Notes: generated by a model from the sequence alone, not told the origin. Counted from the stretch's first letter, positions 26,458 to 35,314 are shown. The stretch is 64,000 bases of DNA from Paraburkholderia dioscoreae (GCF_902459535.1 NZ_LR699553.1:1-64000); one strand, 5' to 3'. Numbers and translations: made by a program.

Positions 26458-27393
26458 CTAACTGCGTTGCTGTATCAATTTACAACTGCGCGCGACAACA
26501 CTCCCGCTTGGCCAAACGCGTTCGGCAAGATACTTCGGCAGGCTGGCCAGTCCCTCCGCGCGCAGCAGGTTGATGAAGTTCTCATCGGCAAACAGTTGCC
26601 TCAATGCACCGACCACAAATAGCAACCGCTGTTGCGTAAACTCGGCCTTTCTCACCATGGACTTCTGACGTTCTACCTCGTGCTCATACGTCCGCACGAG
26701 ACTCGATGTGGTGACAGCGGCGGATTTGCTTGTCATATTGTGCGCCGTGCTTCGCCCAAGTGCTTTTCTGCGCTCGATGACGCGGCGAGCGCTCATCAGT
26801 TGCTTGCCCCGCAATTTTCCCGACTCATAGGCCTCCTGGAGCGCTGCCTGTATTTCAGCGTCGTCGTCGCCGGCGCCAACAATCATGAGGGCCGCATTCA
26901 GGGGGACGACGCCTTTCTCCACCGCAACGACAAGTCTCTCTTCTCCCTGGCGCAGTAGCGCGAGGATGCCATGAACGTAAGCCGGCGTAAGACCCGTCTT
27001 TTCGGCAATGACCTTCGGCGCATATCCCTGCTCCTGCAATTGCCGAATGCCGGCGAGCCGTTCGAGTGGGCGACACTGTCTGCGCGCGATGTTTTCCGTC
27101 AGACTCATGACGAACGAGTCCTCATCGCTGACGCTCACCACGAGTGCGGGAATAGTCGCTTCTCCGAGCGTGCGGAATGCCTTCAATCGCCCCTCGCCGC
27201 ACACGAGCAGGTATTTTTCTATGCCGCCGGCCGTTGCTCGCGGCGTGACCACGATGGGTTTCTTGAGACCGATGGTCTTGATGTTGTCGACGATTTCATT
27301 GAAAACCCGGCCATTGCGTTCTCGCGGATTGATGACTTCAATCTGGGAGATGGGGACCATCCGGATTTCTCCGGGCTGCTGCCGCGCGTTCAC
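26458..27393 (-). CDS. ParB-like protein of the recombinase unit
   Basis: A 311-residue protein with a ParB N-terminal nuclease-like domain (VPISQIEVINPRERNGRVF, then YLLVCGEGRLKAFRTLG and LTENIARRQCRPLERL) and an HTH (VIAEKTGLTPAYVHGILALL). The start overlaps the recombinase stop by four bases. The last residues (about SCKLIQQRS) are read from the adjacent IS end, so the natural C-terminus has been replaced. Such proteins accompany RepB-like and serine recombinase genes on integrated elements. A role in stabilising or regulating the element is inferred. Confidence 0.85.
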   Translation of the reverse strand: MNARQQPGEIRMVPISQIEVINPRERNGRVFNEIVDNIKTIGLKKPIVVTPRATAGGIEKYLLVCGEGRLKAFRTLGEATIPALVVSVSDEDSFVMSLTENIARRQCRPLERLAGIRQLQEQGYAPKVIAEKTGLTPAYVHGILALLRQGEERLVVAVEKGVVPLNAALMIVGAGDDDAEIQAALQEAYESGKLRGKQLMSARRVIERRKALGRSTAHNMTSKSAAVTTSSLVRTYEHEVERQKSMVRKAEFTQQRLLFVVGALRQLFADENFINLLRAEGLASLPKYLAERVWPSGSVVARSCKLIQQRS

Positions 27394-28955
27394 GCTACTC
27401 TCCTGAGGCGCGCACGCTCGGCCATGCCATAGAGGTAGTCCAGCGTATCAAATCGATAACTCTCAAACTCGACTGGATTCTGGTCGGCGAGGTGAATACG
27501 CGGTTGTCCAAAATCCAGACGTGGCAAAAGATAGTAGTCCAGCGTCGATGCATTCGTTTGGTCGAGGCGCACCGCGACTGTTATATCCGGCAGGAGGCTC
27601 GTATCGAAGCGCACCTTCCAATGATTTCGGCCATTGTCATGCGCCTGGCAGCGCGCGAGCACGATGCACGCCGTGAATTCGTCGTTGACCGTCAGCAGGT
27701 CGGTTGCCGGGTCGCGCATCACCGTGCCGCCCAAATCCGCGATTTTCCTCTCCGTCTGCGCAATGATTTCCGGATGCAGTTGTCGCAGGAAGCGGTTGGT
27801 CTCAATGTATCGATAGTCTCTGCCAGGAGTAAAACCGACTGTCTGATAGGCGCGAATTAAACTGCCGAATCGGTACACATAGACCGACGTAGAAGGCATG
27901 CCATCTGTTTCGTCAATTACTACGCCGGACAGGAACCCGCGACTGCGGTACAGGTTGCGCAATCGTTCGATTAGCTCCTCATTCGAGTAATGCCGCGCCC
28001 TCGCTCTCATGATGCCCTGAGCCGTGTAGAACGTTTCGCCTGGCACAATTGCCTGAAATGCTCCCTCCTTTCGAATCCACATGTCCGGTGTGTTGGTCAC
28101 CCGCATCTTTTTCAGCTTGAACGACACACGGTTATATACGTTGTTGCCGATGTATTTCTCGTTGGTCAATACTTCCCGTACCGTGGCCCGTGTCCACTCC
28201 CGGTCAAGGTCGGTCCGCACGTGCATGCCGTTCAGGCGAGCTGCGATTTCGTATTCGTCGAGCGACTCGTCGATAAACCAGTTATAGATTAGATTGACAG
28301 TTCGCACCTCGCTTTCCGGTCCCGGCATGAGGATTACCCGGTCCGTCTGCAGGCTTTTATGTTCGCCCCGGCACAGCTCCGCCTTCATGAGACCGTGCTC
28401 ATCGACCAATACCCGGCGAAGCCCATAGCCGGCTGGGCCTCCTTGCCGGAAGCCCATCTCAATTAAACGGCACTGGCCGGCGAACACCTTCGCGGACAAT
28501 TCGCGGCTGTACTCGCCAGCCATTGCCCGCTTTACCCCTTTCACGATGGTCGAGACAGGCGACCCGTCGTTCTCGAACTGCTCGGCGCAGTACGCAACCT
28601 GGATGCCAGCACGGCGGCAGATGTACTCGTAATACGCGCTCTCGTCGGCATCCTGGAATCGCCCCCAGCGACTCACGTCATAGACGAGGATTGCGCAGAA
28701 ATCGGCCTTGCCATTGGCGACATCAGAGATGAGATTTTGGAGTGCCCGGCGACCGTCGATTCGAAGACCGCTTTTACCCTCGTCGGCATATGTGCGGACG
28801 ATTTCGAATCCGCGGCGGGTCGCGTAGTCCCGAATTCGGTCGCGCTGGTTCTCGGTCGAATACTGCTGGTGCTCGGTCGACATGCGGACGTACTCAGCCG
28901 CCCTTCCTGCCAGGGAACCGGCTACGACAGCTCCACCCGCGTTATTGAATGACAT
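27390..28955 (-). CDS. Large serine recombinase
   Basis: A 521-residue site-specific recombinase. The resolvase domain has the nucleophile serine in YVRMSTEHQQYSTENQRD (S27) and the conserved YDVSRWGRFQDADESAYYEY. A recombinase domain (RLNGMHVRTDLDREWTRATV, KYIGNNVYNRVSFKLKKM) follows, then a long C-terminal region. It would catalyse integration or excision of the element carrying the parB and repB genes. The 4-bp overlap with the ParB-like gene implies one transcript. I did not find its att sites. Confidence 0.9.
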   Translation of the reverse strand: MSFNNAGGAVVAGSLAGRAAEYVRMSTEHQQYSTENQRDRIRDYATRRGFEIVRTYADEGKSGLRIDGRRALQNLISDVANGKADFCAILVYDVSRWGRFQDADESAYYEYICRRAGIQVAYCAEQFENDGSPVSTIVKGVKRAMAGEYSRELSAKVFAGQCRLIEMGFRQGGPAGYGLRRVLVDEHGLMKAELCRGEHKSLQTDRVILMPGPESEVRTVNLIYNWFIDESLDEYEIAARLNGMHVRTDLDREWTRATVREVLTNEKYIGNNVYNRVSFKLKKMRVTNTPDMWIRKEGAFQAIVPGETFYTAQGIMRARARHYSNEELIERLRNLYRSRGFLSGVVIDETDGMPSTSVYVYRFGSLIRAYQTVGFTPGRDYRYIETNRFLRQLHPEIIAQTERKIADLGGTVMRDPATDLLTVNDEFTACIVLARCQAHDNGRNHWKVRFDTSLLPDITVAVRLDQTNASTLDYYLLPRLDFGQPRIHLADQNPVEFESYRFDTLDYLYGMAERARLRRVA

Positions 28956-29124
28956 TCTCCGCTCCGCAACTCAGACACAGACACGCGGCAGGCACCGAGC
29001 GCAAGGGGAGCCCCAAAGTACGAACGCCGCGGCTTCACATCAGGCGGTGGCGTTTGAAAGCGAACGGTGACAAGGCAAAGGTAGCAGGCCAAACGCCAAT
29101 GTGTATCACGTCATCTCTTTGCAA

Positions 29125-29568
29125 TCACATGGGCGGTGCTGGCGGCGCAGACAGCACGGCGATGTGGACGGTCCACGCGTCCATTTTTGCAGCGCTGGCA
29201 TCATCCGCATGACACAGCACGTAGAAGCCAGAGCCCAGCGGCCGGGGGAGCTCGATGACATCCATCTTTGCAATCGGCTTGAAACTCCGCCGTGCATTGC
29301 GCATCCGCTGCATGCTGCTGTTGCGCTCGCGGTACGCCGGATGTGCAGCTCGATATTCGCGCCAATAGTCGGAGTGGCCTGCGCGCCATCTCGCCTGAGC
29401 ACGGGCCTGGTTGTCGCGATAGTCACGGTCGATACGGAGCCGGTGGTTCTGCCAGTCGCGTCGACGGGCGCGCTGGCAAGCTTCCGACGAGCAGTAGCGC
29501 TGACGAGGAACATGCACCAGCGGCACGAACGCGTTGCCACACGCGAAACAGAGGCGGGGGGATTTCAT
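29125..29568 (-). CDS. Small zinc-finger-like protein of the recombinase unit
   Basis: A 147-residue basic protein. The N-terminal CFACGNAF (C7, C10) and RQRYCSSEACQRARR (C26, C31) form a probable four-cysteine zinc site. An Arg-rich helical middle with possible DNA or RNA contact follows, then FYVLCHADDASAAKMDAW near the C-terminus. It lies 169 bases upstream of the recombinase on the same strand. No named family; an accessory or regulatory role in the element is an inference. Confidence 0.65.
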   Translation of the reverse strand: MKSPRLCFACGNAFVPLVHVPRQRYCSSEACQRARRRDWQNHRLRIDRDYRDNQARAQARWRAGHSDYWREYRAAHPAYRERNSSMQRMRNARRSFKPIAKMDVIELPRPLGSGFYVLCHADDASAAKMDAWTVHIAVLSAPPAPPM

Positions 29569-29710
29569 GAGTGCCCTCGAGGTCGGATTGCGACGGGCAG
29601 ACGCCGACGCCTCGACCAGTCACTGAAACGGCTGGCCTGAGACGAAATAGAGAGGGGTTTAACTCGGTAGTTGCTTCGTTAAACAGCCATCGCTGTCTGC
29701 TTGGCGCGTG

Positions 29711-30044
29711 AGTAGGCCAGTCTCAGAAACTTGGACATTTCTTGACAGCCGGCGTGCATCGAGATAGGGCGCTCACGACGGCCCTATGGGCGATGGCGAT
29801 GGGAGAGCTTCGCCAGGAAGGTACCCCGCTGTCATGCCGGTTCAGCTGCGTGCAAAAAAATCTCACGCGATGCTTCCCCAAATCTCATCCGATGCGTCCC
29901 ACAGTCCGCAGCGTGTTGTCTGACGGGCCCAAAAATCTCACGTTTTAAGTCTCGCTACATGTTGTTGTCGTAGGGCGCCAGAGTAAGTGCGACTGGCGCC
30001 ACAGTTTTGCGACTGTGGGACGTAGTTAATGAGACTGGCCTACT
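29711..30044. repeat. 15-bp perfect inverted repeat flanking a 305-bp gene-free segment
   Basis: AGTAGGCCAGTCTCA at 29711-29725 is the exact reverse complement of 30030-30044. The enclosed DNA holds two families of short repeats and no gene. It probably represents ends of decayed insertion sequences. Confidence 0.6.
29850..29950 (+). repeat. Three short imperfect repeats AAATCTCA(C/T)..GATGC
   Basis: AAAATCTCACGCGATGC, AAATCTCATCCGATGC and AAAAATCTCACGTTTTA occur within about 95 bases in the same orientation. Multiple subterminal repeats of this type are common at IS21-like ends, but no transposase is attached. Confidence 0.5.
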
Positions 30045-30270
30045 TAGACGTGAAGTCACCGCCACTATTACGCGAAGGCCGTAAGAGTGATTGCGGCTGG
30101 CGCCAGAGTTTTAAGACTGGCAAGCGCTAGAAATCGGGAATACCCTTAGGTCGCGCTCGCGATGCAGTGGTCGGGAATCGTGCAGGGAAACAGAAATGAT
30201 TGGACTGGCGCTGGGTTAGTTGGACTCGAATGTACGGAAATGATTGGATTTTCGCGCTTGTCTTCAGACA
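29970..30270 (+). repeat. Cluster of ACTGGCGCCAGAGTTTT-type repeats
   Basis: The core ACTGGCGC(C), often with GCCAGAGT and a following GACTGG, recurs at about 29975-30001, 29991-30018, 30085-30122 and 30194-30213. A weaker GAAATGATTGGA pair lies at about 30192 and 30237. No gene is seen from 29640 to 30340. They are most simply read as terminal repeats of a lost transposon. Confidence 0.5.
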
Positions 30271-30562
30271 GCACTCATCGCTAGGTCCACGCTGTATGCG
30301 TTAGGGGGGAGATCGGGAATTGGAATGCTCGAATTGCCCCATTGACGAATGGAAAGGGTTGCAGATCATCAACCCGCAGCCTTTTCGCGTTTGGGTGCCA
30401 AGAAATTACTACGGAGGCCGGTCCGGTCAACATTGCTTCAAAGCAGCCGCCTCCGCGCAATTTGACTGCGGAGGAGCATCAGGTGCACGGGTGTCTCCGA
30501 TTTCTGCCCTCGGTGCACGTGCGGCTCCTTCGAGGTAAAGGTCTCAAAAGCCGCCAAGGTTG

Positions 30563-30669
30563 TATCCGTTCATACGCTCGACCTTGCCCTTCGTCTTCGC
30601 GCGGTATGGCTTGCACACGCGCGGCACGAACCCATGGTGTTTGGCGAAGTCAGCGAACCCCGGATGATA
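30563..30669 (+). mobile_element. 107-bp fragment of the second element's istA
   Basis: This matches 25695-25801, an internal part of istA, with no mismatch I could see, in the same orientation in the window. It carries no IS end. It interrupts the 5' part of the muramidase gene. Such an internal scrap indicates recombination or an aborted copy rather than transposition. Confidence 0.85.
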
Positions 30670-31017
30670 CAAGTGAGCGACTCGCAAAGCCGTGGCACGC
30701 GTCCGACCGCGTGTTGCCATTCTTAGCCGAGTGGGAGAGCGGAAGCCTCAACGGCGTGGTCCGGATCTTCTACAGCAATCACACTCACCACGATTATCAC
30801 GTCACCAATGGCATGATCCTGACAGTCTACAACGACGACCAAGGCAACCCTACTGTAGGGTGCGGGCACCTCGTTGTGCCAGCCGACCATCTCCATGCAG
30901 GCGACACGATCACGCTTGAACGCGGACAACAGCTACTGCGTGCGGATCTCGTACTGGGGCGGCCCCCGTGAAAACCGGACACGAGGAACGCTTAAACTTT
31001 GAGGTAGTCTTACGCCT

Positions 31018-31413
31018 ATGTTTAAGCCCAGCTCTAACGTGGAACCCATTGAAGTTTTGACCCAGCCCGAACAGCGCCGCAGGCGCTCTGTCGAGGAAAA
31101 GCTTGCGATAGTGCGCGAGACCTTCGAGCCCGGCGCAACCGTTTCCGGAGTTGCCCGTCGTCATCAAGTGAATGCAAACCAGGTGTTCGCCTGGCGCAAG
31201 CTCTATCAGGACGGAAGCCTGTCAGCGGTCAGTGCCGGCGAGCATGTGGTACCGGCATCGGACCTGGCCGAAGCGATGAAACAGATTCGTGAACTCCAGC
31301 GATTGCTGGGCAAGAAGACGATGGAAGTGGAAATCCTCCGCGAAGCAGTGGAGTACGGCCGGGCAAAAAAATTGATTGCGCGCTCACCATTGCTGCCAGG
31401 GGACGACCGATGA
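31018..31413 (+). CDS. IS3-family transposase OrfA
   Basis: A 131-residue DNA-binding subunit. HTH_Tnp_1-like sequence runs from about 20 to 65 (RRRSVEEKLAIVRETFEPG, VARRHQVNANQVFAWRKLY), followed by a leucine-zipper-like helix (MKQIRELQRLLGKKTMEVEI). It overlaps orfB by four bases. In IS3 elements a -1 frameshift here usually makes the OrfAB transposase. Confidence 0.92.
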   Translation: MFKPSSNVEPIEVLTQPEQRRRRSVEEKLAIVRETFEPGATVSGVARRHQVNANQVFAWRKLYQDGSLSAVSAGEHVVPASDLAEAMKQIRELQRLLGKKTMEVEILREAVEYGRAKKLIARSPLLPGDDR

Positions 31414-32252
31414 AGACGGTCTGTAATGTCCTGGGTGTGTCGCGCTCTAATCTCGCAGTGAAAATAAAGCGCGACGCCGAATGGGTCGACAAGCGCAAGA
31501 CACCCGCCCGTGACGACATGCCGCTCGTTGCCGAGCTCCAGGAGTTGGTTGCTGATTTGCCTACTTACGGCTACCGGCGCGCCTGGGCTCTCCTACGCCG
31601 AAACCGGGAGGCACAGGGACAGCCTCGGGTTAATGCAAAACGGGTTTATCGGGTCACGCATACCCACGGCCTGCTGCTTGAGCGCCGCCCTCGACATCCC
31701 GAATCCAGGCGCCGGCACGATGGAAGGGTCGCGGTGGACCAGAGCAATGCGCGCTGGTGCTCGGACGGCTTCGAATTCCGCTGTGATGACGGCTCGCCGC
31801 TGCGCGTCATCTTTGCACTGGACTGCTGTGACCGGGAAGCCATGAGCTGGGCTGCGACCACTGGAGGCTATACCGGAGACATGGTGCGTGATGTCATGCT
31901 TCAAGCTGTAGAAAACCGTTTCGATGGTGCGTTAAAGGCCGACAACGAAATCGAATGGCTCAGCGACAACGGTTCCTGCTACATTGCCGAGGAGACGCTG
32001 ACGTTCTCGAAAAAAGTGGGCCTGAAACCCATCACGACGCCGGTCAGAAGTCCGCAGAGCAACGGAATGGCCGAGAGCTTCGTCAAAACGATGAAGAGAG
32101 ACTACGTCTCGTGGATGCCCAAGCCGGACGCGAGAACGGCGTTGCACAACCTGGCCATCGCGTTTGACCACTACAACGAGTCGCATCCGCACAGCGCCCT
32201 GAAATACTGCTCACCACGCGAGTTTCGCCAGCGAGCAGATTCACCAACCTAA
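31410..32252 (+). CDS. IS3-family transposase OrfB (DDE)
   Basis: A 280-residue integrase-core subunit. It has an HTH_21-like region (LPTYGYRRAWALLRRN), then the catalytic D in NARWCSDGFEFRC, D in IEWLSDNGSCYIAEE, and E in SNGMAESFVKTMKRDY. It appears intact, so the element may still be active. Confidence 0.92.
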   Translation: MKTVCNVLGVSRSNLAVKIKRDAEWVDKRKTPARDDMPLVAELQELVADLPTYGYRRAWALLRRNREAQGQPRVNAKRVYRVTHTHGLLLERRPRHPESRRRHDGRVAVDQSNARWCSDGFEFRCDDGSPLRVIFALDCCDREAMSWAATTGGYTGDMVRDVMLQAVENRFDGALKADNEIEWLSDNGSCYIAEETLTFSKKVGLKPITTPVRSPQSNGMAESFVKTMKRDYVSWMPKPDARTALHNLAIAFDHYNESHPHSALKYCSPREFRQRADSPT

Positions 32253-32720
32253 GCGTGACCGCATGTCCGGTCATGCAGGGGCAAGTCCACGTACGCACAG
32301 AAAAGGCCATCAATTCCAAGATTCACGTGCCGCTTTATCAGTACGAATACGACGCATTGGTGAGCGTCATTTTTAACGCGGGCGGTGGCAGCGCGGCTGA
32401 CGATATGGCGGATATCGTCAATGCCGGTAATTATTCGACAATCCCGGAATCCATTCGCCATTTTTATGTACGAAATCCGCGCCTGCTTCCGCGACGTTCA
32501 AGCGAGGCTACCTTTGGGCCATATATATGGCGAGGACCAAAGGCAATCTTTCACTATCACATTTGGAACGTGATTCCTTCTGAGGCAGTGTATAAGCAGT
32601 TCGCCTATTACCAACTGAGTCGCATCACTGACGACATCAAGCGTGCAGCACATGGCGTTGCAATGCCACATATTACAAAAGCGGGGATGGAGTCCTGGAA
32701 ACTTACGCTTCCACCATTGG

Positions 32721-32907
32721 GTGATCTTCGAGCTGAACGTCGAAAGCTACCGGCGCCGCAAAGCCAGCGACAAACAGAAGGAGCGACGCCGTCAATTACC
32801 CACTGACAACCCGAACGGAGCGACAACCATGGCCAGCTAAACAGCGACAATCACCTCGGCCGACCGGCCAAGATGAATGTCGGTAAGCCGGACCTTCTGC
32901 TTGACGC
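32721..32907 (+). mobile_element. Right-end remnant of an IS21-type element (istB 3' end)
   Basis: The frame VIFELNVESYRRRKASDKQ, followed by an RRRQLP motif and a stop at 32838-32840, parallels the end of the IstB at 23129-23947. The DNA after it (CGGCCAAGAT, then CTGCTTGACGC) matches the right end of that element with mismatches. It comes from a related copy, not the one at 21476, and abuts the duplicated DUF6708 segment. Confidence 0.8.
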
Positions 32908-33191
32908 TGCCCGCCGAGTCGTTTCGCGAGCTGCCTCGGAGCTTAAGAGGAATCGCTAGGGCAGCGTAAGCGAGAAGATATGGCGTATGACTACATGACC
33001 AGGGTGGGGTTGAATCGCCCAGTTGACGAGAGTGAAGCGACGCGGCGCATAGACGTCCGCAAACCGGTCGCCGACGAGGCCGCTGACGCCTATACCGTGT
33101 TCAGCATGAACGATGTGTACCTGGAGGTTTGTGACGGCTCATATCCGCAGGTTGGATGGTGTCTGCTTGCCTTCCTGGTTGGGTTCCCTGC
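32908..33191 (+). repeat. 284-bp duplication of the DUF6708 promoter region and 5' end
   Basis: This copies 19700-19983 (offset 13208) with only a handful of substitutions by eye. It starts immediately at the IS remnant end and stops abruptly inside the coding sequence, where unrelated sequence takes over at 33192. Confidence 0.88.
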
Positions 33192-33354
33192 CTCGCATTT
33201 TCTTCGGATCTGTGCGTCTCTTGCAAAGCAGCACATGGCGACGCCCTGCCAATTGCTGAGCAGATCGGTCTTCTCCGCAATCGCCTTGGGCTCGCACCAA
33301 GCCCGTGCTTTGTACCGCGTGTTCTTGGCGTGGCGTTGTCGCCAGGCCTGCTAA
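32980..33354 (+). pseudogene. Truncated third DUF6708 gene
   Basis: The first ~70 codons (MAYDYMTRVGLNRPVDESE through LLAFLVGFPA) match the gene at 19772. After 33191 the frame runs into unrelated sequence (SHFLRICASLAKQHM) and stops at 33354. Only the first hydrophobic segment remains, so function is unlikely. In another frame the unrelated tail reads DLCVSCKAAHGDALPIAEQ, which I could not assign. Confidence 0.8.
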
Positions 33355-33454
33355 ATGCGTAGAAATGACGAGCCGCGCCTACATGTCAGTGGAATGCGGG
33401 TTGAGAAAAACACTAAACGCATAACTTGGTTTTGTGTCGCCCGGGCATTAACCG

Positions 33455-34145
33455 CTAGCGCTCAAGTTTTGCGCGAGTCTTTCGGTATTTCACGGGCAGA
33501 CATTGCGCATCAGATGCGGGTCCAGCCACCATCTCACCGCGTCGTTCAAAAAAATACTGATCGTGCGGCGATTGGGCGGCGAAATAGGTCACGATGACGG
33601 CGGCCTGCCCGGAGCGCCCAGCGCGACCGGCTCGCTGGGCATAGTTTGCAGGCGTTGGCGGGACATTTCGCAGATATACGGCATTCAACGCCGAAATATC
33701 GACGCCAAGTTCCATTGTCGGCGAACAGAATAAGGCGGGCAAAAACTGCTCTGACTCGCCTAGCGCTCTAAGATCAGCGGCATTGTCTGTGAGATTCTGC
33801 TGATCATCTCTTTCAAAGCGGAAGCGCCACTCCCGCCATTCACGCTGTCTCTCTGAAGCCTTCATGCATGGCACCGAGAAGCAGCTTCAGCATTGCTTTG
33901 CGCGCCGGCACGTCGAGCGTGCCGAGATCAGGCAAGATGGCTGCGAGACACTTCGTGTCTTGCGCGAGGTCATCAAGCCCAATGAACGCAACGTCGATGA
34001 GTTTGAGGACTGAAAGGCTGGGATTGGTATATCGCCCCAAAAAGAGCAAAACATCAGGTAACCGGGTGCGCTCGGGATTCTCTATTTTAGATATTGATAG
34101 TGCGAAACATCGCCGGTGGGTCAAATCTTCGAACCGCGCGGGCAA
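33455..34145 (-). pseudogene. Remnant of a superfamily 2 helicase (DrmA/MrfA-like)
   Basis: One frame holds the C-terminal helicase motifs: PTMELGVDISALNAVYLRN, then PPTPANYAQRAGRAGRSGQ and SPHDQYFFERRGEMVAGP. This motif spacing is typical of the DUF1998-associated helicases MrfA and DrmA of DISARM. The upstream part (LSVLKLIDVAFIGLDDLAQD, ARKAMLKLLLGAMHEGF) is in another frame, so there is a frameshift near 33850. The N-terminal ATPase half and the C-terminus are missing. It may be the last trace of a defence gene. Confidence 0.65.
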
Positions 34146-34225
34146 GCTCTACCGAGAACTGACGATTCATCAGGCGCGTCGGCAGCTTGCCGCGCAACAT
34201 CTTCCCAACACGTGACACGCGCCAA

Positions 34226-35314
34226 TCAAAAGTAGTGGATGATCCCCATCATCGCCCCAGTCTGATTATGTCCCGCAACAACGTCCGAGTCATAGCCGTT
34301 GACGCCCAAATTGGACCCATGACTATTCTTCACATACCCCACTTCGCCATACAGCGACGTGCGTTTCGAAAGCGCATAATTCGCACTCGCCACCAGGTAT
34401 AGCGGCCGTTGCCCCGCAGACGTGATGTCCGTCCAGAACGCTGCACCCGACACGGAGAACGGTGCGGACACGTGATACTCCAGCCCGCCCCAGTACTCAT
34501 TCGAGTGAGCCTGAGTACCGGAATCCAGAGGCAACGTGCTGCTCAACCATCTATAGCCGACGAATCCCTTCGCCTTTCCAATCGTGTAACTCGCCGCGAC
34601 TACCAGGTGTTGCTCCTTGTCGCCCTGGGTCTCGACCGACGCTCCGTTTCGCAGATCGTAAGTCACCATCGCCGCGAACGGACCGCTCGCATATTCACCG
34701 CCGGCACTGATTTCCCTTCCGACCTTGAATTCGCCGGGAACCTGCGAGCCGTTCTGGATTGTCGAGTCGTATCCCGTGCTATACAGCGCTTCCACGCTGA
34801 ACGAGCCGAACTTGCCCGTGTATTTGACCGAGTTGTCGGCTCTGCCCGCGAATTGCGGATCCGTTTCCTTCAAGCCATAGGTGTAGTAATCGATCGGATC
34901 GAAGCGCGCGCCATAGTCGTACATCGGAATCCTCTGACGGCCGAGGGTAAGCGCCCCGTAGTTCCCGCTGAGGCCGACAAAGGCCTGCCGGCCGAACAGG
35001 CGGCCGCCTTGCAGCGACTTGCCGGAGGTAATGTCGATCCCGCCTTCCAGCACGAAAATCGCCTTCAGCCCTCCGCCGAGGTCTTCCGAGCCGCGCAAAC
35101 CGATCCGGCTGCTATTCACGCCGCCTGACTCCTCGCGCACCAGCGTCGACGACTTGCCGGCAGCGTTGGGCGCACCGGTCAGAAACTCGACACCGGCATC
35201 GGCAATGCCATACAGCGTCACGGACGACTGGGCCATCGCACCCGCGCTCACCGACAACGCAACTGCACCGAGCAAAGCCGACTCTATTCTCAACACACTC
35301 GCTCTATTGCGCAT
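34226..35314 (-). CDS. Gram-negative porin (OmpC/OmpF type)
   Basis: A 362-residue outer-membrane beta-barrel protein with signal peptide MRNRASVLRIESALLGAVAL ending SAGAMA-QSS. The mature start SSVTLYGIADAGVEF and motifs such as SRIGLRGSEDLGGGLKAIF and RLFGRQAFVGLSG are standard for burkholderial porins. The C-terminal MMGIIHYF ends in the aromatic residue needed for BAM recognition. The start at 35314 follows GGAGAC; an upstream start at 35377 has no better site. It probably allows diffusion of small solutes for the adjacent catabolic genes. Confidence 0.93.
   Translation of the reverse strand: MRNRASVLRIESALLGAVALSVSAGAMAQSSVTLYGIADAGVEFLTGAPNAAGKSSTLVREESGGVNSSRIGLRGSEDLGGGLKAIFVLEGGIDITSGKSLQGGRLFGRQAFVGLSGNYGALTLGRQRIPMYDYGARFDPIDYYTYGLKETDPQFAGRADNSVKYTGKFGSFSVEALYSTGYDSTIQNGSQVPGEFKVGREISAGGEYASGPFAAMVTYDLRNGASVETQGDKEQHLVVAASYTIGKAKGFVGYRWLSSTLPLDSGTQAHSNEYWGGLEYHVSAPFSVSGAAFWTDITSAGQRPLYLVASANYALSKRTSLYGEVGYVKNSHGSNLGVNGYDSDVVAGHNQTGAMMGIIHYF

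Larger units (their letters stand above)
24430..26500 (-). mobile_element. Second IS21-family element between the parB-like and repB-like genes
   Basis: It encodes IstA and IstB on the minus strand. Four copies of a ~20-bp terminal repeat of the form CGCA(N)..TTGATACA occur: 24443-24462 and 24477-24496 at one end, 26447-26466 and 26471-26490 inverted at the other. The outermost bases are uncertain because no clear target duplication was found. It has altered the last codons of the ParB-like gene and separates it from repB. Confidence 0.85.
30961..32277 (+). mobile_element. IS3-family (IS2-like) insertion sequence (~1317 bp)
   Basis: It is flanked by GGGGC at 30956-30960 and 32278-32282, whose merging restores the muramidase frame. 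ACCGGACA occurs near both ends in inverted orientation (about 30975-30982 and 32263-32270). Two overlapping genes, orfA and orfB, fill the element. The exact tips are uncertain by a few bases. Confidence 0.85.
30670..32706 (+). pseudogene. GH24 (T4-lysozyme-like) muramidase, split by an IS3-family element
   Basis: The N-terminal part has SDRVLPFLAEWESGSLNG and ILTVYNDDQGNPTVGCGHLV, with the GH24 catalytic Glu, Asp and Thr environment. It ends RADLVLG at the IS. The C-terminal part resumes QVHVRTEKAINSKIHVPLYQ and YDALVSVIFNAGGG, as in GH24 lysozymes, with a weak RRSSEATFG. Removing the IS and one GGGGC copy restores one frame. The extreme N-terminus is disturbed by an istA fragment, and the 3' end runs into another IS scrap at about 32707. 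In this context it was probably a T6SS peptidoglycan-degrading effector. Confidence 0.8.

Noticed and set aside
29850..30270. CRISPR array
   Set aside because: Repeats are short, imperfect and unevenly spaced, with no uniform spacers and no cas genes.
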